In this document: one piece after another, positions 1-9,342 of the stretch
How positions within the stretch are numbered: the first letter of the stretch is position 1
How the letters are laid out: each line of letters opens with the position of its first letter
Origin: Hyphomicrobiales bacterium
GTDB taxonomy: Bacteria; Pseudomonadota; Alphaproteobacteria; Rhizobiales; Beijerinckiaceae
Assembly (NCBI GenBank): GCA_019075865.1
Contig: JAGXAN010000002.1
Location: forward strand, 62,001 to 126,000
Length of the DNA stretch: 64,000 nt
Reading direction: 5' to 3'
The notes under the pieces: generated by a model
Database searches by the model: none
Told to the model about the DNA's origin: nothing
Seen by the model: the letters and a program-made list of their open reading frames with translations, nothing else
Made by a program: the position numbers and the translations under genes

Positions 1-897
1 CCGCTGGTGATTACTGCGGGTGTGTTCGGGTGGCTCGGCGGCGATCCGCAAACGGTCAGGGCGGGGGCCCATGCCGCGCCGGTATGGCTGCAAAACGCCG
101 GCTTCATCTGGGTGCCCTTCATCGCTGTGGCCGCTTTCGCATCGTGGTTTGGCATGAATGACATTGCCTCCGCCAAGGCGTCTTTCACCGAGCAGTCCAT
201 CATCTTCCAGCGTCGCCACAACTGGATCATGTGCTGGCTTTACACGGGCACTTTCGGATCATTCATTGGGTATTCCGCAGGTTTCCCGCTGCTGGCCAAG
301 ATCCTCTTCCCCAGTGTCAATGCACTGCAACTGGTGTTCATCGGGCCGTTGCTGGGGGCACTTTCGCGCTCGATTACCGGATGGATATCCGATCGTTGGG
401 GCGGGGCAAGGGTGACCTTCTGGGTGTTCATCGTCATGATTTGCGCGGTTGGTGGCGTGCTCTATTTCATCACAGTCAAGGATCAACCGTACGCATTCGC
501 CGGCTTTTTCGGCATGTTCCTGGTGTTGTTCTTCGCGACAGGTGTTGGCAATGCCTCCACCTTCCAGATGATCCCGGCGATCATGGGCAAGGAAATCGCC
601 CGGCTGATGCCCGGCGCGGATGAAGCAAGCCAGCGGCGGGAAGCCGAGAAGGAATCGGCGGCGATCACCGGCTTTACCTCGGCCATCGCAGCTTTCGGCG
701 CTTTCTTTATCCCGAAAGCTTATGGAACCTCGCTGTCGATGACGGGCAGCGTCAATGCCGCCTTCTACGGGTTCCTGGCGTTTTACGTAACCTGTGTCGC
801 AATCACCTGGGCCGTTTACACACGCAAAGGCGGCTTGCTGCACGATGTCGAAAGCAAGGCCCGTTCCACTCTGCCCGCCTCTGCGCAGGCAAAATAA
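1..897 (+). CDS. narK: Nitrate/nitrite transporter NarK, C-terminal part (5' end outside window)
   Basis: Major facilitator superfamily membrane protein that moves nitrate in and/or nitrite out across the inner membrane to serve the cytoplasmic-facing NarG. The reading frame is open from base 1, so the start lies outside the window and about 298 residues remain. The motif GVGNASTFQMIP near residue 181 is the second nitrate signature of NarK/NrtP proteins. The stretch RSITGWISDRWGG is the usual MFS loop motif, and several long hydrophobic segments are present. The stop is 20 bases before narG, and the gap carries the ribosome binding site AGGAG, so narK is the first visible gene of the nar operon. 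Whether it is a single NarK or the second half of a NarK1-NarK2 fusion cannot be seen. Confidence 0.93.
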   Translation, partial: PLVITAGVFGWLGGDPQTVRAGAHAAPVWLQNAGFIWVPFIAVAAFASWFGMNDIASAKASFTEQSIIFQRRHNWIMCWLYTGTFGSFIGYSAGFPLLAKILFPSVNALQLVFIGPLLGALSRSITGWISDRWGGARVTFWVFIVMICAVGGVLYFITVKDQPYAFAGFFGMFLVLFFATGVGNASTFQMIPAIMGKEIARLMPGADEASQRREAEKESAAITGFTSAIAAFGAFFIPKAYGTSLSMTGSVNAAFYGFLAFYVTCVAITWAVYTRKGGLLHDVESKARSTLPASAQAK

Positions 898-917
898 CGC
901 GCCAATAGGAGAAAAAA

Positions 918-3900
918 ATGAGTCACTTCCTGGATCGGTTGACGTTTTTCGCTCGCGCGAAAGAACCGTTTGCCAATGGCCACGGCGTCGTCACCAGCGA
1001 AAATCGCGATTGGGAGGACGGCTATCGCAAACGCTGGCAGCACGACAAGATTGCCCGCTCGACCCATGGCGTGAATTGCACGGGCTCCTGCTCTTGGAAA
1101 ATCTACGTCAAGGGCGGTATTGTTACCTGGGAAACTCAGCAGACCGACTACCCGCGCACCCGTCCCGATTTGCCCAACCATGAGCCACGTGGTTGCGCGC
1201 GCGGGGCGAGCTATTCCTGGTATCTCTATTCGGGAAACCGGGTGAAATATCCGCTGGTGCGCTCGCAATTGATGCGCTTGTGGCGCGATGCGCGCAAGAC
1301 CATGACGCCGGTCGCTGCGTGGAAGTCGATCGTCGAAAACCCGGAGCAGCGCGCCTCCTATGTCAGCAAGCGCGGTCTGGGCGGCTTCGTGCGCGCCAAT
1401 TGGGATGAGGTCAACGAACTCGTCGCTTCTGCAAACGCCTATACAACCAAGACTTATGGCCCCGACCGCGTCTTCGGCTTTTCGCCCATTCCAGCCATGT
1501 CCATGGTCAGTTATGCCGCCGGTTCCCGCTACCTGTCGTTGATGGGTGGGGTCAGCATGTCCTTCTACGATTGGTATTGCGATTTGCCGCCTGCCTCGCC
1601 CATGACGTGGGGCGAGCAGACCGACGTGCCCGAAAGCGCCGATTGGTACAATGCTGGCTTTCTCATTCTCTGGGGGTCGAACGTGCCCCAGACCCGCACG
1701 CCAGACGCGCATTTCTACACCGAAGTCCGTTACAAGGGCGCAAAGAGCGTCGTTATCTGCCCGGATTATTCGGAAGCGGCAAAATTTGCCGATCTGTGGA
1801 TTTCCGTAAAGCAGGGCACCGACGCCGCAATCGCCATGGCGATGGGCCATGTGATCTTGAAGGAATTTTACGTCGACCGTCAGGTTCCTTATTTTATGGA
1901 TTATGTCCGCCAGTATTCCGACATGCCGATGCTGGTGCGACTGGTCAAGCAGGATGGACGCTATATCCCCGAGCGACTGCTCCGCGCTTCCGATTTTGAC
2001 GCTGGCCTCGGCCACTCGAACAATCCGGAATGGAAGACAATTGCGCTGGACGAGATTTCGGGCGCGCCGGTGGTGCCCAATGGCTCGGTGGGGTTTCGAT
2101 GGGGCGAGAAAGGCACCTGGAATCTGGAGGAAAAAGCCGGTAATGCGGCCACCAGGCTGCGCCTGACACTGGCCGATGCCAATGATGGCATGGCCGAAGT
2201 CGGCTTCCCCTATTTTGGCAATCGCGAACACGATTATTTCAAGGGCACGGATCACCCCGATGTCCTGTTGCGCAATGTCCCGGTCAAGACGCTGAAGCTG
2301 GTAGATGGGGACACCAAAGTCGCCACGGTTTTTGACCTGATGCTCGCCAATTATGGCATTGATCGCGGCTTTGGTGGTGGAAATGTCGCCAAGGATTATG
2401 CCGATAACGTGCCCTATACCCCCGCATGGTGCGAGCTGATTTCCGGTGTGCCACGCGCTCAGGTCGAAACCGTTGCCCGCGAATTTGCCCGCAACGCTGA
2501 AAAGACCAATGGCCGTTCGATGATCATCATCGGTGCCGCGATGAACCATTGGTTCCATATGGACATGAACTATCGCGGCATCATCAACATGCTGGTCATG
2601 TGCGGGTGCGTTGGCAAATCCGGTGGCGGCTGGTCGCATTACGTCGGACAGGAAAAACTGCGCCCGCAGACCGGATGGTTGCCGTTGGCTTTTGGCCTTG
2701 ACTGGTCACGACCGCCTCGCCAGATCAACGGAACTTCCTCGTTCTATGCGCATACCGATCAGTGGCGTTATGAGACGATGGACGTGAAGGACATTCTGTC
2801 GCCAACCGCCCCGAAAGGCCCGTGGGATGGCACAATGATTGATTACAACGTTCGCGCCGAACGAATGGGCTGGTTGCCTTCGGCCCCGCAATTGAGAGAA
2901 AACCCGCTGAAAATTGCCGCCAAGGCCGCCGCCGCCGGGCTGGAGCCAAAGGACTATGTCGTCGCCGCGCTCAAGTCAGGCGAACTCAAAATGTCATGCG
3001 AGGACCCCGACGCGCCTGAAAACTGGCCACGAAATCTCTTCGTGTGGCGCTCCAATCTTTTGGGTTCTTCGGGTAAGGGCCACGAATATTTCCTCAAGCA
3101 TCTGCTCGGCGCCCAAAATGGCGTGCTTGGCAAAAATTTGGGCGAAATGGGGCTGAAAAAGCCGATGGACGTCGCGTGGCACGAGGAGGCCCCCGAGGGT
3201 AAACTCGACCTTCTGGTAACCCTCGACTTCCGCATGTCGACAACTTGCGTATATTCGGACGTCGTACTTCCCACCGCCACCTGGTATGAGAAGAACGATC
3301 TCAATACCTCGGACATGCACCCGTTCATCCATCCGCTGTCGGCCGCCGTCGATCCCGCATGGGAGTCGCGTTCGGACTGGGAGATTTACAAAGGTCTGGC
3401 CAAGGCGTTTTCCCGCGTTGCGGAAGGCGTGCTCGGCGTTGAAAAGGATGTGGTGCTGTCGCCGATCCTGCATGACACGCCGGGTGAGATTGCTCAGGCC
3501 CTCGATGTCAAGGACTGGAAGGTTGGCGAATGCGAACCCATTCCTGGTCGCACAATGCCAAGTGTGACCGTCGTTGAACGCGATTACCCCAATCTTTACA
3601 AAAGCTTCACTTCACTCGGGCCGCTAATGGAAAAAATCGGCAATGGCGGCAAGGGCATGAGTTGGAATACCGCACATGAAGTGGAGGGCTTGAAGCGATT
3701 GAATGGCGTCGTGAAAGAAGAAGGGCCGTCCAAGGGTCTGGCCCGCATCCACACCGACATCGACGCATGTGAGGTGCTTTTGTATCTAGCCCCCGAAACC
3801 AATGGTGAAGTTGCGGTCAAGGCCTGGCAATCTTTGGGGGAATTCACCGGGCGTGATCATACCCATCTGGCCAGCGCAAAAGAGGACGAGAAAATCCGCT

Positions 3901-4673
3901 TTCGTGACGTGGTCGCCCAGCCCCGCAAGATCATTTCCTCACCCATCTGGTCGGGCATTGAGTCGGAAACGGTCTGCTACAATGCCGGCTATACCAACGT
4001 CCATGAACTGATCCCGTGGCGCACGCTCACCGGCCGCCAGCAACTCTATCAGGATCACCTCTGGATGCGGGCTTTCGGGGAAGGTCTTTGCGTTTACCGA
4101 CCGCCCATCGACACGCGAACGATCAAGCCGGTGATCGATTCCAAGCCCAATGGCGAGAAGCAGATCGTGCTCAATTTCATCACGCCGCATCAGAAATGGG
4201 GCATTCATTCCACCTACACCGACAATCTGCTGATGCTGACCCTGTCGCGTGGTGGGCCGATTGTCTGGATGAGCGAGGTCGATGCGGTCAAAGCCGGGAT
4301 TGTCGATAACGATTGGATCGAGGCCTATAATGTCAATGGCGTTCTGGTCGCCCGTGCGGTGGTTTCGCAACGGGTGAAGGAAGGCATGTGCATGATGTAT
4401 CATGCGCAGGAAAAGATTGTGAACGTGCCCGGTTCGCAAATGACCGGCAAACGCGGCGGTATCCATAATTCGGTGACCCGCACTGTGCTGAAACCAACCC
4501 ACATGATCGGCGGCTACGCGCAGCAGTCTTACGGCTTCAATTATTATGGCACCGTGGGCTCCAACCGCGACGAATTCGTCATCATCCGAAAAATGTCCGA
4601 GGTCGACTGGCTCGACAATCCGGCGGTCGATCCATCCTCAACAATGCCCTCAAAACTGGAGGCCGCAGAATGA
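918..4673 (+). CDS. narG: Respiratory nitrate reductase alpha subunit NarG
   Basis: Catalytic molybdenum bis-MGD subunit of the membrane-bound nitrate reductase; it reduces nitrate to nitrite on the cytoplasmic side with electrons passed from NarI through NarH. At 1251 residues it is full length for the family. The FS0 [4Fe-4S] ligands His50, Cys54, Cys58 and Cys93 fall at the same positions as in the Escherichia coli enzyme, and Asp222 in the motif YDWYCDLPPASP is the expected Mo ligand. There is no Tat signal, as expected for a cytoplasmic NarG. AGGAG precedes the ATG. The stop overlaps the narH start (ATGA). A long minus-strand open frame inside this gene is a codon-bias shadow. Confidence 0.98.
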   Translation: MSHFLDRLTFFARAKEPFANGHGVVTSENRDWEDGYRKRWQHDKIARSTHGVNCTGSCSWKIYVKGGIVTWETQQTDYPRTRPDLPNHEPRGCARGASYSWYLYSGNRVKYPLVRSQLMRLWRDARKTMTPVAAWKSIVENPEQRASYVSKRGLGGFVRANWDEVNELVASANAYTTKTYGPDRVFGFSPIPAMSMVSYAAGSRYLSLMGGVSMSFYDWYCDLPPASPMTWGEQTDVPESADWYNAGFLILWGSNVPQTRTPDAHFYTEVRYKGAKSVVICPDYSEAAKFADLWISVKQGTDAAIAMAMGHVILKEFYVDRQVPYFMDYVRQYSDMPMLVRLVKQDGRYIPERLLRASDFDAGLGHSNNPEWKTIALDEISGAPVVPNGSVGFRWGEKGTWNLEEKAGNAATRLRLTLADANDGMAEVGFPYFGNREHDYFKGTDHPDVLLRNVPVKTLKLVDGDTKVATVFDLMLANYGIDRGFGGGNVAKDYADNVPYTPAWCELISGVPRAQVETVAREFARNAEKTNGRSMIIIGAAMNHWFHMDMNYRGIINMLVMCGCVGKSGGGWSHYVGQEKLRPQTGWLPLAFGLDWSRPPRQINGTSSFYAHTDQWRYETMDVKDILSPTAPKGPWDGTMIDYNVRAERMGWLPSAPQLRENPLKIAAKAAAAGLEPKDYVVAALKSGELKMSCEDPDAPENWPRNLFVWRSNLLGSSGKGHEYFLKHLLGAQNGVLGKNLGEMGLKKPMDVAWHEEAPEGKLDLLVTLDFRMSTTCVYSDVVLPTATWYEKNDLNTSDMHPFIHPLSAAVDPAWESRSDWEIYKGLAKAFSRVAEGVLGVEKDVVLSPILHDTPGEIAQALDVKDWKVGECEPIPGRTMPSVTVVERDYPNLYKSFTSLGPLMEKIGNGGKGMSWNTAHEVEGLKRLNGVVKEEGPSKGLARIHTDIDACEVLLYLAPETNGEVAVKAWQSLGEFTGRDHTHLASAKEDEKIRFRDVVAQPRKIISSPIWSGIESETVCYNAGYTNVHELIPWRTLTGRQQLYQDHLWMRAFGEGLCVYRPPIDTRTIKPVIDSKPNGEKQIVLNFITPHQKWGIHSTYTDNLLMLTLSRGGPIVWMSEVDAVKAGIVDNDWIEAYNVNGVLVARAVVSQRVKEGMCMMYHAQEKIVNVPGSQMTGKRGGIHNSVTRTVLKPTHMIGGYAQQSYGFNYYGTVGSNRDEFVIIRKMSEVDWLDNPAVDPSSTMPSKLEAAE

Positions 4674-6187
4674 AAATCCGCGCTCAAATCGCGATGGTGC
4701 TTAACCTCGACAAGTGTATTGGCTGCCATACGTGCAGCGTTACCTGCAAAAACGTCTGGACCAGCCGTGAAGGCATGGAATACGCTTGGTTCAACAACGT
4801 GGAAACCAAGCCCGGCATCGGGTATCCCAAGGATTGGGAGAATCAGAAACGCTGGAAAGGTGGCTGGGTTCGCAAGGCCAATGGCAGCATCGAGCCGCGC
4901 ATTGGCGGCAAATGGCGTGTGCTGTCGAAAATCTTCGCCAATCCGGATTTGCCCGAGATTGACGATTATTACGAGCCTTTCACTTTTGATTACGAGCATC
5001 TGCAATCGGCACCCCAGATGCAGGCATTTCCCACCGCACGACCGCGCTCGCTGATTTCGGGGGAGCGGATGGAAAAAATTGAATGGGGCCCGAACTGGGA
5101 GGAAATCCTGGGCGGCGAATTCGCCAAACGCTCCAAGGACGCCAATTTCGAAGGCATACAAAAGGAAATGTACGGGCAGTTCGAAAATACATTCATGATG
5201 TATCTGCCGCGCCTTTGTGAGCATTGCCTCAATCCTACCTGCGTCGCGGCCTGTCCGTCAGGTGCAATCTACAAGCGTGAGGAGGACGGCATTGTCCTGA
5301 TTGATCAGGACAAATGCCGCGGCTGGCGGATGTGCGTCTCCGGTTGTCCCTACAAGAAAATTTATTACAACTGGTCCAGCGGCAAATCGGAAAAATGCAT
5401 TTTCTGCTATCCGCGCATTGAGGCAGGGCAACCGACGGTCTGTTCGGAAACCTGCGTCGGTCGCATTCGCTATCTCGGCGTCATTCTCTATGACGCGGAT
5501 CGTATCGAAGCCGCCGCCTCCACCCCCAATGACAAGGATCTCTATAAGGCGCAACTTGACGTATTCCTCGATCCCAAGGACCCGGCGGTGATTGCCGCTG
5601 CCATAGAGCAGGGAATCCCGCACGCCTGGATCGAAGCGGCGAAAGTCTCGCCCATATGGAAAATGGCGATGGAATGGGGCGTGGCATTCCCTCTGCATCC
5701 TGAATATCGCACTCTGCCGATGGTATGGTATGTGCCGCCACTTTCACCCATTCAGGCGGCGGCCGAGGCGGGTTCTATCGGGCTGGATGGTGATATGCCC
5801 GATGTCCGCTCGTTGCGCATTCCACTGCGCTATTTAGCCAATCTGCTGACGGCAGGTGATGAAGCACCGGTGGCGACCGCACTGGAGCGCATGCTGGCGA
5901 TGCGCGCCTATATGCGTGCCAAGACCGTCGATGGTGTCATTGACGAGAATATTGCCAAAAAAGTCGGCCTGACCGGAGCGCAGATCGAAGAAATGTATCA
6001 GATAATGGCAATCGCCAATTATGAGGATCGCTTCGTCATCCCCACCGCACATCGTGAGGTCGGCGCTGATGCATTTGAAATGCGCGGCGCATGCGGCTTC
6101 TCGTTTGGAAATGGCTGCTCGGGCGGTGAAACCGACGTCAATCTGTTTGGCGCACCCAAGAAAAAGACTCATGGGGAGGTTGCATAA
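4670..6187 (+). CDS. narH: Respiratory nitrate reductase beta subunit NarH
   Basis: Iron-sulfur electron-transfer subunit linking the haems of NarI to the Mo site of NarG. It has 505 residues. Four cysteine groups are visible: C16/C19/C22/C26, C183/C186/C191/C195, C216/W219/C222/C226 and C243/C246/C258/C262. The tryptophan at 219 in the CRGWRMC motif is the known replacement that makes one centre a [3Fe-4S] cluster. The spacing matches E. coli NarH shifted by one residue. The start overlaps the narG stop (ATGA) and the stop overlaps the narJ start (TAATG), so translation is coupled through the operon. Confidence 0.98.
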   Translation: MKIRAQIAMVLNLDKCIGCHTCSVTCKNVWTSREGMEYAWFNNVETKPGIGYPKDWENQKRWKGGWVRKANGSIEPRIGGKWRVLSKIFANPDLPEIDDYYEPFTFDYEHLQSAPQMQAFPTARPRSLISGERMEKIEWGPNWEEILGGEFAKRSKDANFEGIQKEMYGQFENTFMMYLPRLCEHCLNPTCVAACPSGAIYKREEDGIVLIDQDKCRGWRMCVSGCPYKKIYYNWSSGKSEKCIFCYPRIEAGQPTVCSETCVGRIRYLGVILYDADRIEAAASTPNDKDLYKAQLDVFLDPKDPAVIAAAIEQGIPHAWIEAAKVSPIWKMAMEWGVAFPLHPEYRTLPMVWYVPPLSPIQAAAEAGSIGLDGDMPDVRSLRIPLRYLANLLTAGDEAPVATALERMLAMRAYMRAKTVDGVIDENIAKKVGLTGAQIEEMYQIMAIANYEDRFVIPTAHREVGADAFEMRGACGFSFGNGCSGGETDVNLFGAPKKKTHGEVA

Positions 6188-6915
6188 TGGCCACGTTCAC
6201 ATTTCGCATCCTTTCGGCGCTGTTGGTCTATCCTTCTGAAGGCCTGATGGCGGCCGCCGGTGAATTTCCGGCTGCGCTGGACCGCGAGGCTCTGGTTCCT
6301 GCCGCCGAACGGCAGGCGATGCGTCGATTGATCGACGAAATCGTTGGCGGCGACCTTTATGACCTGCAGGAGCGCTATGGCCTGCTGTTTGACCGCACGC
6401 GCTCGCTGTCGCTGCACCTGTTTGAGCATGTGCACGGTGAGAGCCGTGACCGTGGCCAGGCGATGGTGGATCTGCTCGCCCTTTACCAAAAAGCCGGCCT
6501 CGCCCCCACTAATGCTGAATTGCCGGATTTCGTGCCGCTGTTTCTGGAATTTCTGTCGACGCGACAACTGGAGGAGGCGCGCGATCACCTTGCCCAGACG
6601 GCGCATATTCTGGAAGCCATTGCGGAGCGGCTGAAGAAGCGCCATTCATCCTATGAAGCGGTATTCCGCGCCCTTTGCACTATGGCGCAGACCCAGCCGG
6701 ATCGGTCGACGGTCGAGGCGTTATTGCATGGCCCCGATCCGGACCCCAACGACCTTGAGGCGCTCGATGCCGCCTGGGAAGAGGAGGAAGTCCGATTTGG
6801 CCCGGATGCCCAATCGACCGCTGCCTGTTCCAAAGACGGCCTCGTCGCCCGCATGCGCCATGCCAAACGCGCTGTTCCAAATCAAGATGCGCAGAACTCC
6901 GGAGCAAACGGATGA
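6187..6915 (+). CDS. narJ: Nitrate reductase assembly chaperone NarJ
   Basis: Cytoplasmic dedicated chaperone of the NarJ/TorD family that holds the NarGH complex for molybdenum cofactor insertion and attachment to NarI; it is not part of the final enzyme. It has 242 residues, mostly helical. The N-terminal segment with RILSALLVYPSEG and the segment around HLFEHVHGESRDRGQAM are typical of NarJ. The acidic C-terminal tail (DAAWEEEEVRFGPD) is also common in the family. Position between narH and narI, with overlapping start and stop codons on both sides, supports the call. Confidence 0.96.
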   Translation: MATFTFRILSALLVYPSEGLMAAAGEFPAALDREALVPAAERQAMRRLIDEIVGGDLYDLQERYGLLFDRTRSLSLHLFEHVHGESRDRGQAMVDLLALYQKAGLAPTNAELPDFVPLFLEFLSTRQLEEARDHLAQTAHILEAIAERLKKRHSSYEAVFRALCTMAQTQPDRSTVEALLHGPDPDPNDLEALDAAWEEEEVRFGPDAQSTAACSKDGLVARMRHAKRAVPNQDAQNSGANG

Positions 6916-7637
6916 AAATTGACATCAACTCCATCCTGTTCGGTTGGTATCCCTATCTTTGCTTGACCGTGTTCCTGCTGGGCAGCCTGCTGCGGTTTGA
7001 TCGCGAGCAATATACTTGGCGCAGTGGCTCCAGCCAATTGTTGCGCCGCAGGCAACTCATGTGGGGTTCCAATTTGTTCCATATCGGAATTCTCATCATA
7101 TTTGGCGGGCATTTCGTCGGCCTGCTCACCCCGATCTGGATATTTGATGCGCTGCACATTTCGCATAGTTTTAAGCAGGGGCTGGCGATCACTGTTGGCG
7201 GTCTGGCTGGCATCATGTGCTTCGTTGGCATCGCCATGTTGACCCATCGCCGCCTGCTCGACCCACGGATCCGGGCTCATTCATCGTTTTCCGACACAGC
7301 GATCCTGCTGCTGCTATTTGTGCAACTCACGCTTGGTTTGCTCACGATCACGGTTTCGCTGGCACATATGGATGGTCATGAAATGGTAAAGTTCATGAAC
7401 TGGGCGCAGGCAATCCTGACCCTGCAACCGGATGCGGCGAATTTTGTGGCCGATGTCGACCCGATCTTCAAGCTGCATCTGATGCTGGGCATGACGATCT
7501 TTCTGGTTTTCCCATTCACGCGGCTTGTCCACGTCTGGAGCGCACCGGTCTGGTATCTTGGCCGCACCGGGTACCAGGTTGTGCGCACCCGGCGCGCAAT
7601 TGCACCCGCCATCCAACCATCGGAGCGCCAGCCATGA
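6912..7637 (+). CDS. narI: Respiratory nitrate reductase gamma subunit NarI
   Basis: Membrane cytochrome b subunit that oxidises quinol near the periplasmic side and passes electrons to NarH. It has 241 residues and five predicted membrane segments. Four histidines suited to bind the two b haems are His57 and His67 in one pair of helices and His189 and His207 in the last pair; E. coli NarI uses His56, His66, His187 and His205. The start overlaps the narJ stop (ATGA) and the stop overlaps the next gene (ATGA), so the prolyl isomerase that follows is part of the same operon. Confidence 0.97.
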   Translation: MKIDINSILFGWYPYLCLTVFLLGSLLRFDREQYTWRSGSSQLLRRRQLMWGSNLFHIGILIIFGGHFVGLLTPIWIFDALHISHSFKQGLAITVGGLAGIMCFVGIAMLTHRRLLDPRIRAHSSFSDTAILLLLFVQLTLGLLTITVSLAHMDGHEMVKFMNWAQAILTLQPDAANFVADVDPIFKLHLMLGMTIFLVFPFTRLVHVWSAPVWYLGRTGYQVVRTRRAIAPAIQPSERQP

Positions 7638-8461
7638 GCTGTACCCCACACACTGTGGCACCTTCCCGCAAGGTGGTAAGCGTCAACGGACATGTCATTG
7701 CGCGCGAGGCTATTTCGCGGGAGGCGCAGCACCACCCTGCCGATAAGCCATCAGCATCCTGGAGCGAGGCGGCCATGGCCTTGGTCATTCGCGAGTTGCT
7801 TTTGCAGGAGGCGGATCGGCTGGAAATTGCGACATTGCCGCGCTCCGATGCAGAGGGCCGCTGCGAGACGGATGACGAGGCCAGAATGCGGGCCTTGATC
7901 GAACAGGCCGCTGCCGTCCCTGTGCCCAACGAGGCGGAATGCCGCCGCTATTTCGAGCAGAACCGTCGTCGCTTTCGCACGCCGGATCTGTTCGAAGTCC
8001 GCCATATTTTGCTGGCGTCGGACCCGCGCGACACCACCCGTCTGGAGGCTGCTTCGGCGCTGGCGGCAACTTTATCGGCGACACTCGCTGCCGATCCGGG
8101 CAAATTCGCGGATATTGCCCGTGCCCATTCCGATTGCCCGAGCGCAGCCCAGGGCGGTAATCTCGGCCAGATTGGCAAGGGCCAGACGGTCCCTGAATTT
8201 GAATCCGTATTGGCGCGGCTGCCGGTCGGGGAAATCACCAAGGAACCGATCCAGTCGCGTTATGGGTTGCATATCGTGCAGGTTGAGCGGCGCATCGAGG
8301 GCAGGGAACTGCCATTTGAGGCCGTGAGCCAGAAAATAGCCACCTATCTTGCCGATGGCGTGGAGCGTCGCGCACTCTCGCAATTTGTTTCAGTTTTGGC
8401 GGGACGCGCCAAAATTGTCGGTGTAAGCTTACCCGGTGCCACCGCGCCATTGCTTCAGTAG
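7634..8461 (+). CDS. Parvulin-type peptidyl-prolyl cis-trans isomerase of the nar operon
   Basis: Predicted SurA/PpiC-family prolyl isomerase, 275 residues. The rotamase domain runs from about residue 115 to 215 and includes FEVRHILLAS, the GGNLGQIGKGQ loop, and YGLHIVQVERR, the standard core motifs. No signal peptide is seen, so a cytoplasmic role is likely, which fits help with folding or assembly of NarG/NarH. This inference rests on the four-base overlap with narI; PpiC-like proteins near nar genes and NifM near nif genes are known precedents. The N-terminal 100 residues are a helical region, probably the substrate-binding chaperone part. Ten bases separate it from the next gene. Confidence 0.88.
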   Translation: MSCTPHTVAPSRKVVSVNGHVIAREAISREAQHHPADKPSASWSEAAMALVIRELLLQEADRLEIATLPRSDAEGRCETDDEARMRALIEQAAAVPVPNEAECRRYFEQNRRRFRTPDLFEVRHILLASDPRDTTRLEAASALAATLSATLAADPGKFADIARAHSDCPSAAQGGNLGQIGKGQTVPEFESVLARLPVGEITKEPIQSRYGLHIVQVERRIEGRELPFEAVSQKIATYLADGVERRALSQFVSVLAGRAKIVGVSLPGATAPLLQ

Positions 8462-8470
8462 GAGGCTGCG

Positions 8471-8809
8471 ATGCTGTTTGTTGGATTGCTTCGCCAATTG
8501 CACGATGATTCTGCGCTTGAGGCCTTTTTGGCAGGCCACGGCGATGACAAACTCTTTGCCCGGATCAAGCAAACGGCGGAACCTTATGGCGAGGGCGCAG
8601 CCGAATATGTCACCAATGCCGTGCGTCGCTATTCCAACGGTGCTGACAACGATGAATGGCAGGCGCTGATGACGGCGCTTGGCAAAAGCCAAGACCCCGG
8701 CTACGATAGTCTTATACGCATATTGAATTGGGCCCTGGGCCGCGATGCGGATGAGTTACGCCATGAAGCCCACGTCGCCAAATCGGGGATTTTGGGAGCA
8801 CATGCATGA
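8471..8809 (+). CDS. Unknown protein of the nar operon, 112 residues
   Basis: I do not recognise a family. The protein is small, soluble, mostly helical and acidic in the middle, with no cysteines and no signal peptide or membrane segment. It begins after a perfect AGGAGG-like ribosome binding site (taggaggctgcg before the ATG), and its stop overlaps the start of the DUF2478 gene, so it is clearly translated within the nar operon. Position suggests an accessory role in nitrate reductase assembly or nitrogen oxide metabolism, but nothing in the residues proves this. The last residues (ELRHEAHVAKSGILGAHA) are histidine-rich but do not form a known metal motif. Confidence 0.8.
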   Translation: MLFVGLLRQLHDDSALEAFLAGHGDDKLFARIKQTAEPYGEGAAEYVTNAVRRYSNGADNDEWQALMTALGKSQDPGYDSLIRILNWALGRDADELRHEAHVAKSGILGAHA

Positions 8810-9342
8810 ATGTGGATGATGGGCTGCTGGATTCGCCGCTGGCGTGCCTTGACTTATCCGGCGCACCGATAACGGCGCTCGTATATGAAGACGGCGCCGC
8901 ATTTGAGCGCCTGCTTTGGTCCATGATCGCGCATTTGCGGGCGCAGGGTCGCCGGCTTGCCGGCGTTGCGCAAATCAACCAGTTGCGCGCCGGTCAATGT
9001 CGCTGCGACATGATCATAGAGGAATTGTCCAGCGGCAGCAGAAATCCCATTTCGCAGGATCGCGGCAGCCTTGCCGCCGGTTGTCGCCTCGATCACAACG
9101 CGCTCGCCGCGCTGACGATAGCCGTGGAACAGTCGCTGCAGCACCACTTTGATTTTTTGATCGTCAATAAATTCGGCAATGAAGAGATCGAGGGTCGCGG
9201 GTTTCGGGCCGCCATCGCAATGGCGGTCGAAAAGGGTATTCCGGTTGTCATCGGCGTTCGCGCCCGCAATCTGGAGGATTGGCGTCAATTCATAGGGGTT
9301 GATGGCGCGCAGGATGCGTTGGTGAAGGAATATTTTGTTTGA
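8806..9342 (+). CDS. DUF2478 family protein (NTPase-like, nar-linked)
   Basis: The 178-residue protein matches my recollection of DUF2478: an N-terminal strand ALVYEDGAAFERLL, then GRRLAGVAQ, then a basic CDMIIEELSSG segment, and the late motif FDFLIVNKFGNEEIEGRGFR followed by KGIPVVIGV. These proteins have an NTPase-like fold and often sit near molybdenum uptake or molybdoenzyme genes, which agrees with the nar context. The N-terminal loop lacks a clear Walker A GxxxxGK(S/T). The gene overlaps the upstream ORF by four bases (ATGA) and is the last gene of the nar operon before a 312-base gap. The biochemical role is not established. Confidence 0.8.
   Translation: MNVDDGLLDSPLACLDLSGAPITALVYEDGAAFERLLWSMIAHLRAQGRRLAGVAQINQLRAGQCRCDMIIEELSSGSRNPISQDRGSLAAGCRLDHNALAALTIAVEQSLQHHFDFLIVNKFGNEEIEGRGFRAAIAMAVEKGIPVVIGVRARNLEDWRQFIGVDGAQDALVKEYFV

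Noticed and set aside
816-2639. A 607-codon open frame on the minus strand opposite narG
   Set aside because: It lies wholly antisense to narG, whose ligand residues are at the expected positions; composition is His/Gly/Arg-rich without any known domain. It is a codon-bias shadow.
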